A stretch of 64,000 nucleotides of DNA from Haloprofundus salilacus (GCF_020150815.1 NZ_CP083724.1:124001-188000); one strand, 5' to 3'; positions 17,401 through 26,532 are shown, numbered from the stretch's first letter. Notes: generated by a model from the sequence alone, not told the origin. Numbers and translations: made by a program.

Positions 17401-20400
17401 TCGCGAACGGCACGATGCTCACCGTCGAAGAGTCGGGACAACCGCTCCGAGCTCTTGTGGAAGGCGGCGCGTTCGAGTTCACGGACCTCAAAGTCGATTC
17501 AGAGCGCGTCGGTATCGGCGAGAACGTAACTGTCACGGCGACGGTGACGAACGTCGGGGAGTTGACTCGGACGTGGAATGCAAACCTCCGTGTTTCGCCC
17601 GACTCGAGTCGCCAATCTCATCACATCTGGAACTACCCCTCGCGCAGCGGGACGCTCGCGCCCGGCGAGAGCGAGACCGCCACCTGGACGGTCGAACTCC
17701 GCGAAGGCGACGACTTTGTGTTCACGCTGCAACCGAATTACGAGGATACGGGGATGAACCGGTATCTCTACGACCGGACCACCGGCGTCACCGCGAGCGC
17801 TGGTGACGAGCGCGACGGCAGCGTCATCTCCCTCGGCGGCCCGCGAGACCTCACACCCGACGCGAACTCCTGGCCGAAAGAGAGTTTCGACGCCGGGAAC
17901 ACCGGGAACAATACCGGGACCGGAGCGCCTACCGCAGTTGGAGCGGACGTGGCGAGCTGGTCTGTGAACCACTCTTACGAGTGGACAAGCGGCCCGACGC
18001 TGGCGAACGAGACAGTGTTTGTCGGCGGCAACCACGTGAGCGGCGGCGAGTTCGTCTACGCCTACGACGCGGCCGACGGCGCGCTCCGATGGCAGTACCA
18101 AACCTACCTGTCGCGCGATGTCGAGGTACCGCCGACGTATGCCGGCGGTTACCTCTACACTGCCGACTCTGACGGTCGCGTCTATCAGTTCAACGCCGCG
18201 ACTGGCGAACGGCTCTGGACGTACGGCGTCGGTGACGTCGGAGGCATTACTGTCGTCGACGACGTTGCGTACGTGGCTGGCTCTGATTACGACGACTCCT
18301 ACTTCGGTCTCGTCCACGCGCTGAACGCCACGACCCGCGAGGTGCTGTGGACCTTCGAGCGCGACAGCAGCTACTACGGCATGAACGTGAAGCCGGCCGT
18401 GGTCGATGGCACGGTCTACGTCACGAGCGACGACGGGTACACGTACGCGCTCAACGCGACGACGGGCGAGGAAGTCTGGAACCGACCCATCACGGGGACG
18501 GGATCGAGACTCCATTCACCTGTCGTAGAAGACGGCGTCGTCTACGTCGATGACGCCGCCTACGGCGACACCGACGGGCGCATCTACGCGCTGGACGCGA
18601 CGGACGGCAACACCCTCTGGAGCACGCCTGCGAACGTCGACGGCTACACCGGCTCCTCGCCCGTCCTCGCGAACGACACGCTCTACTTCACCGCGGACGG
18701 CGTGATCCAAGCCATAAACGCGAACAACGGCAATCAGCGGTGGGCCACGGCAGTCTGTACGGCTGCCAGGCACTCGCCGGTGTACGCCGACGGCATCGTG
18801 TACGTTCCGACGACAGACAGCGCCATCCGGGCATACGACGCCAACACTGGTGAGTTGGTGTGGCGCTACGATGCCTACAGTGAGACAGCGTTCACGCCGG
18901 CAGTCGTCGGCGGGACGCTGTACGCAACCGGGTTAGAGAACAGCGAGGATGTCTACTCGCTCGTCGCGCTTGAGGGCGGAACAACGGATGCGGCGAAAAC
19001 CTCGTTCACCTACTCGGGACTCTCCGTCTCCTCGTTGAACGTCTCTACCGGTGAGGCGTTCACCGTCTCCGCGACCGTCGAGAACCAGGGAAGTGTCGAC
19101 TGCGCATACACCGCCGACCTCGAAGTCGACGAGAGTGTCGTAGACAGTACGACCGGCAGCGTCAGTTCCGGTTCCTCCGACACGGTGGAGTTCACTCACA
19201 CGTTCTCGAGTACGGGCACCTACAACGTCTCCATCGAGGGCCTGCCACCGGTCGAAGTGACCGTGACCGAACCGGTTGCCGTTCCGGTCGTCGAGCCGAC
19301 GACCCGCGACTTTGGGGACGTCGAGGTCGGTAGCTCGACCGACCGATTCGTCCAAGTGACGAACGAAGGGACCGAGACGCTCTATCTCGACAGCGCGTCT
19401 ATCACGGGGACGAACGCCGACGAGTTCTCAATCCTGAGCGGTCCGCAGACGAACGTGTACCCGGGCGACAGCGCCACCATCTGGCTCCGGTTCGCGCCGA
19501 CCTCGACGGGTGCTAAGACCGCGACGCTCGAAGTGGAGACCTACTTCGAAGGCACCGTCACGGCCACGCTCACCGGCACCAGCGCCGGTCCGGCCAAGGT
19601 CGACGTCTCGCCGACGGCCGTCGACTTCGGCGACGTGGAGGTCGGAAACACTTCCACCGCGGATGTTACCGTCTCGAACGTTGGTGGGTCGCCGCTGTCG
19701 TTCGACGGTGCCCAGCTCTCCGGAACCAACGCCGGCATGTACACCGTCACGAACGGCGGAACCACGACCATCGCGGCCGGCGACTCGCACACCGTCACCG
19801 TCGAGTTCGCACCCACTGCCACGGGACCGACGACTGCGACCCTCGAACTCTCGACAAACGATGCAGACGACCCGACGGTAGACGTGGCGCTCTCGGGTGA
19901 CGGAATCATCACGGAGCCGAACCGACCCCCGGTCGTTGCCGCCGACCACTACGTCGTCACCGCGGGCGAGACGCTGACGGTGAGCACACCGGGGCTACTC
20001 GTCAACGACCTCGACCCGGATGGAGACGCTCTCGATGTGGCCCACTACGGAACACCCGACAACGGGACGCTGAACGTCGTCACCGACGGTAGTCTCACCT
20101 ACACGCCCGATTCAGGGTTCACGGGGACTGATTCGTTCGTCTACCGCGTACAGGACGAGGAGGGTGAGTACTCCTCGTATGCGACAGTCACCATCGACAT
20201 CGTCGAGGAGAACCGCGTACCGGAAGCCATCGACGACCACTACTCGGTCCACGCGGGCGAGACACTGCTCGTCGGCGCGCCAGGTCGCCTCGAAAACGAT
20301 CGCGATCCCGACGGCGATTCGATCATCGCTTCCCACCAGGGAAGCCCGAGCCACGGCACGCTCCACAGCTCGACCACGTCTGGTAGCTTCGAGTACGAGC

Positions 20401-23400
20401 CCGACCCCGGCTTCACGGGCACCGACTCGTTCGAGTACCGTGTCCAAGACGAGCACGGCGAGTACTCGTGGTGGGCGACCGTCACCGTCGACGTGCTCCC
20501 GCCGCAGAATCGCGAGCCAGTCGCAGTTTCGGACGCGTACTCGGTCTCTCAGGGAGACACGCTCGTCATCGACGCACCGGGCCGACTCGCGAATGACTAC
20601 GATCTGGACGGCGACTCGATCATCGCCTCCCACCAGGGGAGCCCGAGTCACGGCACGCTCCACAGCTCGACCACATCTGGCAGCTTCGAGTACGAACCGG
20701 ACCCCGGCTTCTCGGGAATCGACTCGTTCGACTACCGTGTCCAAGACGAACACGGCAAGTACTCGTGGTGGGCAACCGTCACCATCGAAGTCGCGGCCGA
20801 CAACACCGAACCGGTGGCCGTCGCGGACCACTACGCTACACTGAAGGGGGAGAACCTCACGGTGGGTGCACCGGGTCGGCTCACGAACGACTACGATCTT
20901 GATGGTGACTCGATCATCGCCTCTCACCAGGGCAGCCCGAGCCACGGTACGCTTCACAGTTCGACGACAGCCGGGAGCTTCCTCTACGAGCCCGACCCCG
21001 GCTTCACAGGGACCGACTCGTTCGACTACCGCGTCCAGGACGACCGCGGCGAATATTCGTGGTGGGCGACCGTCACCGTCGAAGTCGTCGATCCTGCGGA
21101 GACGAGTCCGGTCGCGATGCCAGACAACTACACCGTCTACGAGGGCGAGACCCTCACGGTGAACGCGCCGGGGCGCCTCGCCAACGACGTCGATCCGGAC
21201 GATGACTCGATCATCGCCTCCCACCAAGGGAGCCCGAGCAACGGGACGCTCGTCAGCGCGACCACGTCCGGCAGCTTCGAGTACGAGCCCAACCCCGGCT
21301 TCACGGGCACCGACTCGTTCGTCTACCGCATTGAGGACGATTCGGGTAACATCTCCTCGTGGACCACCGTCACCATCGAGGTGCTCCCGGACCCGGACAC
21401 GGCGGGGAACCGCGCACCGACCGCGGTGGCGGACACCTACTCGATCTTCCAAGGTGAGACGCTCACGGTGAGTGCACCGGGTCGCGTCGAAAACGACTAC
21501 GATCCGGACGGCGACTCGATCATCGCCTCCCATCAGAGCAGCCCGAGTCACGGCACGCTTCACAGCTCGACCACGTCCGGCAGCTTCGAGTACGAACCCG
21601 ATCCCGGCTTCTCGGGAATCGACTCGTTCGACTACCGTGTCCAAGACGAGCACGGCGAGTACTCGTGGTGGGCAACCGTCACCATTGAGGTCGTCCCGAA
21701 CCCGAACCGCGACCCGGAGACGACTGACGACCACTACTCGGTGTACGAGGGCGAAACGTTGTCAGTGTCAGGGCCGGGACTGCTCGTCAACGACGCAGAT
21801 TCGGACGGCGACGCAATCGACGTAACGCACTACGGGAGCCCCGACAACGGGACACTGACCGTCGCTAGCGACGGCAGCTTCGAGTACGAGCCCGACCCCG
21901 GCTTCACGGGGACCGACTCGTTCGACTACCGCGTCCAGGACGACCACGGCGCCTACTCGTGGTACGCCACGGCCACCGTCGACGTCCTACCCGACCCCAA
22001 CCGTGCGCCCGACGTCGCTCCGGACTACCACGTCGTCCTCCAGGGCGAGACACTGTCGGTGAGTGCGCCGGGATTGCTCGCGAACGACTACGACCTCGAC
22101 GACGACTCACTCGATGTGCGGCACTACGGGAACCCGTCGCACGGCACACTGAGTGTCGTCAGCGACGGCAGCTTCACGTACACCCCCGACCCCGACTTCA
22201 CGGGCACCGACTCGTTCGTCTACCGCATTCAGGATGAACACGGAGCGGACTCGAGCTTCGAGTCCGTCACGGTCACCGTCGTCGACGCGTCGGTCTCAGG
22301 GTTCGCGGACGTCGCGGTGGCCCAAGACAGCGTCGACTTCGGAACCATCCCGGCCGGGACGAACGTCACGGCGACCGTCACCATCGCCAACGTCGGCGAC
22401 GAGAACCTGACGTTCTCCGACGCGACGATACTGGAAGCGGGTGGCGCCTTCGGCAGTACGGACGGAACCGATACGACGGATGGTAGTACTCTCGACGGCG
22501 GGAGCCTGTCGTTTTCCGGTTCGGAAGACACCGACCAGAACGGTTCCGCGTTCGCGGTGACGGCCGGAAACACCGCCACAGAACTCGGCTACGGCGCGAC
22601 CCACACCCTGACCGTCGAGTTCGCCCCGACGAACGTCGGTTCGGCCAACGCGACACTGATGATACAGACGAACGACCCCGACGAACCGACCGTGATCGTC
22701 CTGCTCACCGGTGACAGCTACGACGACACCGGCCCGACCGTCGACGCCGTCAACGTGAACGGCTCGTACCACGACGGAACGGCCGTCTACGCGAACGAGA
22801 CGGTCGAAATCTCGGTGAACGCCACGGACGAGTTCGGGACGGTTGACGACGTCCGGGTCACTCTCGACTCGCAGTCCTCGACCTACCGGGTGACGGATGT
22901 CGCCGCGTACAACGCGACCACCGGTAACTGGACGGTCGAATTCGACGGCGACGACGTGATCGACGACGGTCGATACGACGTGATTGTAACGGCGCGCGAC
23001 GATGTCGGCAACCGGGTCGACACCATAGCTCCCGACAAGGTCGACTTCGACCGGGCGCCGCCCAGTCTCGCGGCAACGGTCAGCCGAGTGAACGCGACAG
23101 CCGCGAACGTCTCCGTCAACGCGACCGAGTCGCTCCGACCTGGGGCGCTAGCCGTCGACGTCGAACATCCCGACGGGACGATCGAAACCGTCAGTGTCAC
23201 CAACGAAGGTGGCCACTGGAACGGGACGTTCGACCTTCCGGCGAACGGTCAGTACAACGTCACCGTGACAGCGCTCGACCTCACCGGGAACCGCGGGACT
23301 GACCGAGCGAGGGCCCTGTTCGCGAACGAGAGCACCGACGCGAACAACACTATCACGGTGCAGATGCAGCCGTCTGGACTGTTCGTCCGGTTCACCACCG

Positions 23401-24854
23401 ACCAACCGGTCAACGACACCTCCATCACGATGACCGAGAGCAACGTGGCCCTCGAACCGCTCGTTCGCGGACAGGCAGGCGTAAGGTTCCTGAACGCCGT
23501 ACCCGGTGAACGTCTCTCCGACAACATGACTTACGCCGTCATCGGCATCCCGGTCGACGAGTCGCTTCTGACTCATGGAACCGATGTCGACGACGTGACC
23601 ATCCGGTACTTCAACGAGACGACCCGCCAGTGGTCCGACGTTCCGACGACGGTCGAAAACGTCTCCGTCAACGGGACGTCCGATCAGTACTGGATCGCGA
23701 ACGTCACCCACTTCTCGACGTACGGGGCGGTCGCGTCTGACACCACCCCGCCCGCCGTCACGGCGACGACACCCACCGACAACCACGAGTTTGCGTCCGG
23801 GACGTCGTCAGCGACACTCACAGTCGAGTACGAGGACGCGCTCAGCGGAGTGGACGCGAGCCGAACTGTGGTACTGTTCGACGACGCATTGGTCACGACA
23901 GACTCTGCCACCACAGTCACGGGTGACTACGCTGAGTTCGAGGCGACCGGATTGACTGACGGCTCAAGCCACACCCTCGAAGTAACCGTCGAGGACCAAG
24001 CCGGCAATAGCCACACCGAGACAGTGTCGTTCACCGTCGACACGGTCAGCTCGGATGGAGGGAATTCACAGCCGGACAACGATGATTCTTCGTCGCAGTC
24101 GGACGATGACGACTCTACGTCGCAGTCGAACGGTAACGACCAGTCCGACGGCTCGACCGGTGAAGGCGACGATCAGCCGACCGCCCCCCGTGCGTCGATC
24201 GACAGCGCGGTCCTCGGTGACGAGAGCTTTGTCTTCCGGATCCGCGATACGAGCGCGAACGAAACACTGTCGGCGACCGTGGAGAATGGAACGATCGGCA
24301 CAACCGGCGTCACTCTCGAACGACTCACCGTCACAGTCAACGCAGGCGGCGACAGTGACCTCGAAGTAATCGGGGGCGCGACGCCGACCGAGAGTCCTGC
24401 GCTCTCTACCGGACAGGGCACCGTCCTCACGTACCTTGACGTCACGAACGCCAGTACGGTGGACGCGACGCTCCAGCTTTCCGTGCGTCGGGACGTCCTC
24501 AAAGAGCGCGGCGTCGACCCGATCGATGTGGTCGGTTACCACCTCGTCGACGGTTCGTGGAGAGCAGTCACCCTCACGCAAGTGAACGCAACCGATGACG
24601 TCGTGGTCTATGAGGCGAACTTTTCGGGCCTCACCGGGTTCGCACTGGCAACCAACGCACCGGAGGAATCCACGACCACCACCGAAGCGCCGCTCACGGA
24701 GACCGAGACCACTGCGGAACCCACCCCGACAACAATCTCGGCCACCACGACTGACACACCCGGATTCGGTCTCGGCCTGACGCTACTCTCACTACTTGCC
24801 GTCGTGAGTCTCTTCGGGCGGCGTCACAATCGAGAGAAGTCTACGAAAAAGTGA
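14481..24854 (+). CDS. Giant PGF-CTERM cell-surface protein with PQQ propellers and cadherin-like repeats
   Basis: This protein has 3457 aa. Residues 1-43 are a signal peptide (hydrophobic ISALIVLSVFVGPVGA). Three blocks of PQQ-type beta-propeller repeats follow (about 45-470, 580-1000, 1120-1510), each with motifs such as DGRVFVPTREGLQVLDNETG and YALNATTGEEVWNR. Each block ends in a CARDB-like domain. Two choice-of-anchor-D domains (about 1590-1810) come next, then eight tandem cadherin-like domains (about 1814-2600), a third anchor-D domain, Ig-like domains, and a PGF-pre-PGF region ending FSGLTGFALATN. The C-terminus has an acidic Ser/Asp linker, a Thr-rich stretch, then TPGFGLGLTLLSLLAVVSLF and RRHNREK. 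This is the PGF-CTERM signal, cut and lipid-anchored by archaeosortase ArtA. Many N-x-S/T sites suggest heavy glycosylation. The likely role is adhesion or a surface fibre; propellers may bind ligands. Expression probably depends on the divergent regulator. Confidence 0.9.
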   Translation: MSQLRGNVAVLRFSCIKTDSIAAVLISALIVLSVFVGPVGATLEPSTTSSENVAESTLAETSVEDGVTDVSRSLNTDGAAASAGTQEWPTLDSDDWSTAGRDPGRSGYNPNSSGPKTGAESRWVYEAENQSQTEPAVVADGRVFVPTREGLQVLDNETGETVWNDTDLNVQHVAVSDGIAVAVSSWTDDEIRAYDAVSGTELWNETDFEAESSVILNGTLYVERTLYQGHYLYAFDLQNGTELWYVNYADDAAGGIAASGDTVYVTGWLSDSFDRERAVYALNASNGEERWRFEVEGHIEMNPVVANGTVYVGAGDEESFGGETYDPKFYALNETDGHLEWIYDAHVRPNGAAVADGSVFVSMGNGIHALDAATGERQWVHRMAGDVDYGLTYTTMNTNPPAVADGVVYATNDRGFVYALDGDTGTVHWSSRVEGRATDPAVADGRVYIHATVGESGANVVRVYALETPPFLFSGLGASTMTPTPGELVTVDVTVENLDDEPRDYDLSLMADSPLHVDWWEEDSATGTLNAGDSTTVTFEGRFNTTGEWNLSVKRTLESDPAIGPLTVEVSHTSQVDDWPTWKFDGGLTGSNPDAVAPKRHLQERWNVTDLNRDTRPVVQDGTTYVVHSEYRSGQNNIHSLAAYDLETGDEEWKFNVSAYNRLSAGSATVHDGTVYLYTTPFNFDGEGAGNDGTVFALNASDGSLEWRHETSLNRSVPNDQAPIVADGTVYVAGGTFEPHTDLYSNGSVLALNAADGAVKWEYERAERGTTELFYGVAAVDGSVYATLQNEEWVDSSRVHYSDLVALDAAGGSMRWSTESRPFNLDTTEQPVVRGNLVYVINRTSDSAGDTTPELHAISVSDGSEQWRYTSPSVGHGWRLHDPVVTEDAVFLRQRELGSGLLYDTSYLYRLDAASGTLEWNRSTPYLATLLAVDGLLYGGEGDDEPTHVYDAVTGEKYGATDATTRASGTVQTVANGTMLTVEESGQPLRALVEGGAFEFTDLKVDSERVGIGENVTVTATVTNVGELTRTWNANLRVSPDSSRQSHHIWNYPSRSGTLAPGESETATWTVELREGDDFVFTLQPNYEDTGMNRYLYDRTTGVTASAGDERDGSVISLGGPRDLTPDANSWPKESFDAGNTGNNTGTGAPTAVGADVASWSVNHSYEWTSGPTLANETVFVGGNHVSGGEFVYAYDAADGALRWQYQTYLSRDVEVPPTYAGGYLYTADSDGRVYQFNAATGERLWTYGVGDVGGITVVDDVAYVAGSDYDDSYFGLVHALNATTREVLWTFERDSSYYGMNVKPAVVDGTVYVTSDDGYTYALNATTGEEVWNRPITGTGSRLHSPVVEDGVVYVDDAAYGDTDGRIYALDATDGNTLWSTPANVDGYTGSSPVLANDTLYFTADGVIQAINANNGNQRWATAVCTAARHSPVYADGIVYVPTTDSAIRAYDANTGELVWRYDAYSETAFTPAVVGGTLYATGLENSEDVYSLVALEGGTTDAAKTSFTYSGLSVSSLNVSTGEAFTVSATVENQGSVDCAYTADLEVDESVVDSTTGSVSSGSSDTVEFTHTFSSTGTYNVSIEGLPPVEVTVTEPVAVPVVEPTTRDFGDVEVGSSTDRFVQVTNEGTETLYLDSASITGTNADEFSILSGPQTNVYPGDSATIWLRFAPTSTGAKTATLEVETYFEGTVTATLTGTSAGPAKVDVSPTAVDFGDVEVGNTSTADVTVSNVGGSPLSFDGAQLSGTNAGMYTVTNGGTTTIAAGDSHTVTVEFAPTATGPTTATLELSTNDADDPTVDVALSGDGIITEPNRPPVVAADHYVVTAGETLTVSTPGLLVNDLDPDGDALDVAHYGTPDNGTLNVVTDGSLTYTPDSGFTGTDSFVYRVQDEEGEYSSYATVTIDIVEENRVPEAIDDHYSVHAGETLLVGAPGRLENDRDPDGDSIIASHQGSPSHGTLHSSTTSGSFEYEPDPGFTGTDSFEYRVQDEHGEYSWWATVTVDVLPPQNREPVAVSDAYSVSQGDTLVIDAPGRLANDYDLDGDSIIASHQGSPSHGTLHSSTTSGSFEYEPDPGFSGIDSFDYRVQDEHGKYSWWATVTIEVAADNTEPVAVADHYATLKGENLTVGAPGRLTNDYDLDGDSIIASHQGSPSHGTLHSSTTAGSFLYEPDPGFTGTDSFDYRVQDDRGEYSWWATVTVEVVDPAETSPVAMPDNYTVYEGETLTVNAPGRLANDVDPDDDSIIASHQGSPSNGTLVSATTSGSFEYEPNPGFTGTDSFVYRIEDDSGNISSWTTVTIEVLPDPDTAGNRAPTAVADTYSIFQGETLTVSAPGRVENDYDPDGDSIIASHQSSPSHGTLHSSTTSGSFEYEPDPGFSGIDSFDYRVQDEHGEYSWWATVTIEVVPNPNRDPETTDDHYSVYEGETLSVSGPGLLVNDADSDGDAIDVTHYGSPDNGTLTVASDGSFEYEPDPGFTGTDSFDYRVQDDHGAYSWYATATVDVLPDPNRAPDVAPDYHVVLQGETLSVSAPGLLANDYDLDDDSLDVRHYGNPSHGTLSVVSDGSFTYTPDPDFTGTDSFVYRIQDEHGADSSFESVTVTVVDASVSGFADVAVAQDSVDFGTIPAGTNVTATVTIANVGDENLTFSDATILEAGGAFGSTDGTDTTDGSTLDGGSLSFSGSEDTDQNGSAFAVTAGNTATELGYGATHTLTVEFAPTNVGSANATLMIQTNDPDEPTVIVLLTGDSYDDTGPTVDAVNVNGSYHDGTAVYANETVEISVNATDEFGTVDDVRVTLDSQSSTYRVTDVAAYNATTGNWTVEFDGDDVIDDGRYDVIVTARDDVGNRVDTIAPDKVDFDRAPPSLAATVSRVNATAANVSVNATESLRPGALAVDVEHPDGTIETVSVTNEGGHWNGTFDLPANGQYNVTVTALDLTGNRGTDRARALFANESTDANNTITVQMQPSGLFVRFTTDQPVNDTSITMTESNVALEPLVRGQAGVRFLNAVPGERLSDNMTYAVIGIPVDESLLTHGTDVDDVTIRYFNETTRQWSDVPTTVENVSVNGTSDQYWIANVTHFSTYGAVASDTTPPAVTATTPTDNHEFASGTSSATLTVEYEDALSGVDASRTVVLFDDALVTTDSATTVTGDYAEFEATGLTDGSSHTLEVTVEDQAGNSHTETVSFTVDTVSSDGGNSQPDNDDSSSQSDDDDSTSQSNGNDQSDGSTGEGDDQPTAPRASIDSAVLGDESFVFRIRDTSANETLSATVENGTIGTTGVTLERLTVTVNAGGDSDLEVIGGATPTESPALSTGQGTVLTYLDVTNASTVDATLQLSVRRDVLKERGVDPIDVVGYHLVDGSWRAVTLTQVNATDDVVVYEANFSGLTGFALATNAPEESTTTTEAPLTETETTAEPTPTTISATTTDTPGFGLGLTLLSLLAVVSLFGRRHNREKSTKK
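19920..22287 (+). repeat. Eight tandem cadherin-like coding repeats of about 295 bp
   Basis: Units begin near 19920, 20211, 20508, 20805, 21099, 21408, 21705 and 22002. Each encodes about 98 residues with a pattern such as NRxPxAxxDxYSVxxGETL, then SFEYEPDPGFTGTDSFDYRV and QDEHGEYSWWATVT. Units 2-6 share DGDSIIASHQGSPSHGTLHS with very high nucleotide identity, whereas units 1, 7 and 8 have a different central block (DVxHYGxPxNGTL). This pattern implies recent duplication or gene conversion of the central units. Confidence 0.85.
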
Positions 24855-24859
24855 AGCGC

Positions 24860-24879
24860 CTCGGGCTTTCCGCCCCGAG
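24860..24879 (+). terminator. Weak hairpin after the giant gene
   Basis: CTCGGG and CCCGAG form a 6-bp stem with an 8-base loop, 6 bases past the stop codon. No strong T-run follows, so its function as a terminator is uncertain. Confidence 0.3.
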
Positions 24880-24923
24880 ACACTCCGGCTGGGTTATCTT
24901 CATCGCCTCAGTTCATAAGGCGT

Positions 24924-25169
24924 TCACTGACCGGTCTTGTGCGACCGAATAAGCCTGTAGCGAGTCCGTTGGGGACATCCTTCGAGGACGATGCACCACT
25001 CGGTCTCAGAGAGTCCTCCGACGCGGCGCTGCTTCTTCTGTGTGAGATGACCGTTAACGAGTTCAATCATCGCATCGAGTGTCCGACGTGCCCGGTCTTT
25101 TTGGAGAGTGACCGAGACCAACCTCTTTTCCGAAATTTCGCAGGGAGAGCCCCTCCAGACAATATTCAA
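24924..25169 (-). pseudogene. Fragment related to the unknown-family gene at 44976-45431
   Basis: This 81-codon frame shares with the protein at 44976-45431 the pattern ARRT[LM]D[AS]M[IL][ED]L-x2-G-x-L-x2-KK-x3-R-x2-GLS-x2-E-x2-IVL. Here it is spelled RARRTLDAMIELVNGHLT, then QKKQRRVGGLSETEWCIVLE. Only the C-terminal half of that 151-aa protein is represented. The upstream residues (MNIVWRGSPCEISEKR) do not match and no further upstream part remains. I read it as a decayed copy of a mobile or plasmid-type gene family, not a working gene. The function of the family is unknown. It lies between the giant gene and the ArsR operon with no evident promoter. Confidence 0.5.
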
Positions 25170-25217
25170 CTAGATAGTTAAATAGCTACAGCACGTCCAT
25201 TCAACTAGATGGTTGAA
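25165..25217 (+). promoter_or_regulatory. Twin palindromic operator sites of the ArsR-type regulator
   Basis: Two 18-bp sites, TTCAACTAGATAGTTAAA (25165-25182) and TTCAACTAGATGGTTGAA (25200-25217), lie 35 bp apart. The second is a perfect TTCAAC-N6-GTTGAA palindrome and covers the start codon of the regulator gene. The first overlaps an AT-rich TATA-like sequence. Together they suggest autoregulation. Confidence 0.65.
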
Positions 25218-25547
25218 CAGACCTCGGACGACCTCAACTTGGACGCAATCTTCCAAGCGCTTGCCCACCCGATCCGTCGGGAACTCCTCGAACAGCTTGC
25301 CGGTGGCCCTGAGAGTGTCAGTGAACTCGCCGACCCTCACGATGTCTCTTTGGCGGCAGTGTCGAAACATCTGCAGGTGCTGAAGGATGCGGGTTTAATA
25401 GAAGTCGAGAAGGACGGACGGGTTCGCCGATGCCACCTCAACGCAGCACCGTTGAGTGCGGCTTTCGGCTGGCTGACCCGCTACCGTGTCTTCTGGGAGG
25501 ATCGATTCGACGCACTCGCCAACCATCTGGAGGAAGAAGACCAATGA
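25209..25547 (+). CDS. ArsR-family winged-helix repressor (SdpR-like)
   Basis: This 112-aa ArsR/SmtB-type winged helix reads IFQALAHPIRRELLEQLAGG, then SVSELADPHDVSLAAVSKHL, then QVLKDAGLIEVEKDGRVRRC. The C-terminal LTRYRVFWEDRFDALANHLE is the helix typical of ArsR members paired with SRPBCC proteins. No metal-binding cysteine cluster is present, so it probably senses something other than arsenic. The ATG at 25209 lies inside one of two palindromic sites, which suggests it represses itself. The stop overlaps the next start (ATGA), so it is translationally coupled to two SRPBCC genes. In bacteria and archaea such ArsR-AHSA1 pairs are common, but their ligands are mostly unknown. Confidence 0.9.
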   Translation: MVEQTSDDLNLDAIFQALAHPIRRELLEQLAGGPESVSELADPHDVSLAAVSKHLQVLKDAGLIEVEKDGRVRRCHLNAAPLSAAFGWLTRYRVFWEDRFDALANHLEEEDQ

Positions 25548-26062
25548 CCGACGAACAAAGGACCACAGAAGTGGGAACCGAAACGGCGCTGACGGCTGAG
25601 CCGGACAGCCAAACAATCGAGATCGCGAGAACATTCGAGGCATCACGGCAACGCGTCTTCGAGGCATACACGGACCCAGAACTGATTCCGGAGTGGTGGG
25701 GGCCGAGAAGCTACTTGACGTCCGTTGACGAGATGGACGTGCGCCCCGGTGGAATCTGGCGGTTCCTCAATTACGACGGAGACGGAAACGAGTACGGCTT
25801 CCACGGTGTCTACCACGACATCGTTGAACCCGAACGGATTGTACAGACGTTCGAATTCGAGGGCACACCAGGACGCGTCCAACTCGAGACCGCGACGTTC
25901 GACGAACAGGACGGCAAAACACGGTTGACGGTCCAGTCTGTCTCCCAGTCTAGAGCGGACCGCGATGCAATGCTTGAATCAGGAATGGAAGACGGCGCTC
26001 GAGAAACATGGGAGCGGTTTGCAGAGTTACTGGAGTCGATAGAGGAGGCGACTAGCCGATGA
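25544..26062 (+). CDS. SRPBCC (AHSA1-like) protein, first of two
   Basis: This 172-aa protein starts at ATG 25544, overlapping the ArsR stop. Sequences such as IEIARTFEASRQRVFEAYTD, PELIPEWWGPRSYLTSVDEM and GGIWRFLNYDGDGNEYGFHG match the START/SRPBCC helix-grip fold of the AHSA1 group. RIVQTFEFEGTPG and the C-terminal helix GMEDGARETWERFAELLE follow. These proteins bind a hydrophobic ligand or a partner protein in a deep cavity. The N-terminal 20 residues are acidic and probably disordered. It is co-transcribed with the ArsR gene and a second SRPBCC gene (4-base overlap). The ligand is unknown. Confidence 0.88.
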   Translation: MTDEQRTTEVGTETALTAEPDSQTIEIARTFEASRQRVFEAYTDPELIPEWWGPRSYLTSVDEMDVRPGGIWRFLNYDGDGNEYGFHGVYHDIVEPERIVQTFEFEGTPGRVQLETATFDEQDGKTRLTVQSVSQSRADRDAMLESGMEDGARETWERFAELLESIEEATSR

Positions 26063-26532
26063 CGAATCAGGATCCGAATGCGGGACAGAGCATCACGGTG
26101 AGTCGTGTTATTGAGGCCCCTCCTGAGCGAGTCTACGAGGCATTCCTTGACCCAGACGATCTCGCCCAGTGGTTACCACCAACTGGCTTTTCTGCTGAAG
26201 TCCACGAATTGGAGCCTGAAGTTGGTGGGAAATTCCGCATCACGTTCACGGGCGACACCGAGGAATTCGCGGATTACGGCCACTCATTCGGTGGGACTTA
26301 TAAAGAGTTGAAGCCGAGTGAACGCATCGTTCACACCGACGCATTCGAAACTGACGACCCGGCAATGGCAGGTGAGATGCTTGTCACGGTCACCTTCGTG
26401 GCGGTTCCGGATGGAACCGAGGTCACTGTCCACCAAGAGAGGATTCCAGAAAACATCAGAACTGAGGATGCAACTGCTGGATGGACCGACTCCTTGGCTA
26501 ACCTCGCAGACTTGGTGGAGGACAGTAGTTGA
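26059..26532 (+). CDS. SRPBCC (AHSA1-like) protein, second of two
   Basis: This 157-aa protein is related to its upstream neighbour: SRVIEAPPERVYEAFLDPDD, LAQWLPPTGFSAEVHELEPE and GGKFRITFTGD are the N-terminal helix-grip elements. A later GGTYKELKPSERIVHTDAFE matches the AHSA1 consensus, and the C-terminal helix contains GWTDSLANLADLVE. It begins in an ATGA overlap with the previous stop, so the three genes form one unit. The two SRPBCC proteins may form a heterodimer or bind related ligands; nothing in the sequence decides this. It is probably cytoplasmic. No terminator is obvious after the TGA. Confidence 0.88.
   Translation: MTNQDPNAGQSITVSRVIEAPPERVYEAFLDPDDLAQWLPPTGFSAEVHELEPEVGGKFRITFTGDTEEFADYGHSFGGTYKELKPSERIVHTDAFETDDPAMAGEMLVTVTFVAVPDGTEVTVHQERIPENIRTEDATAGWTDSLANLADLVEDSS

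Noticed and set aside
17499..18515. 338-codon minus-strand ORF inside the giant gene
   Set aside because: Antisense shadow of the PQQ repeats, with no start signal or domain.
20112..21734. 540-codon minus-strand ORF in the cadherin-like repeat region
   Set aside because: Its repeats simply mirror the plus-strand coding repeats; composition is Arg/Val/Gly-rich antisense and no domain is visible.
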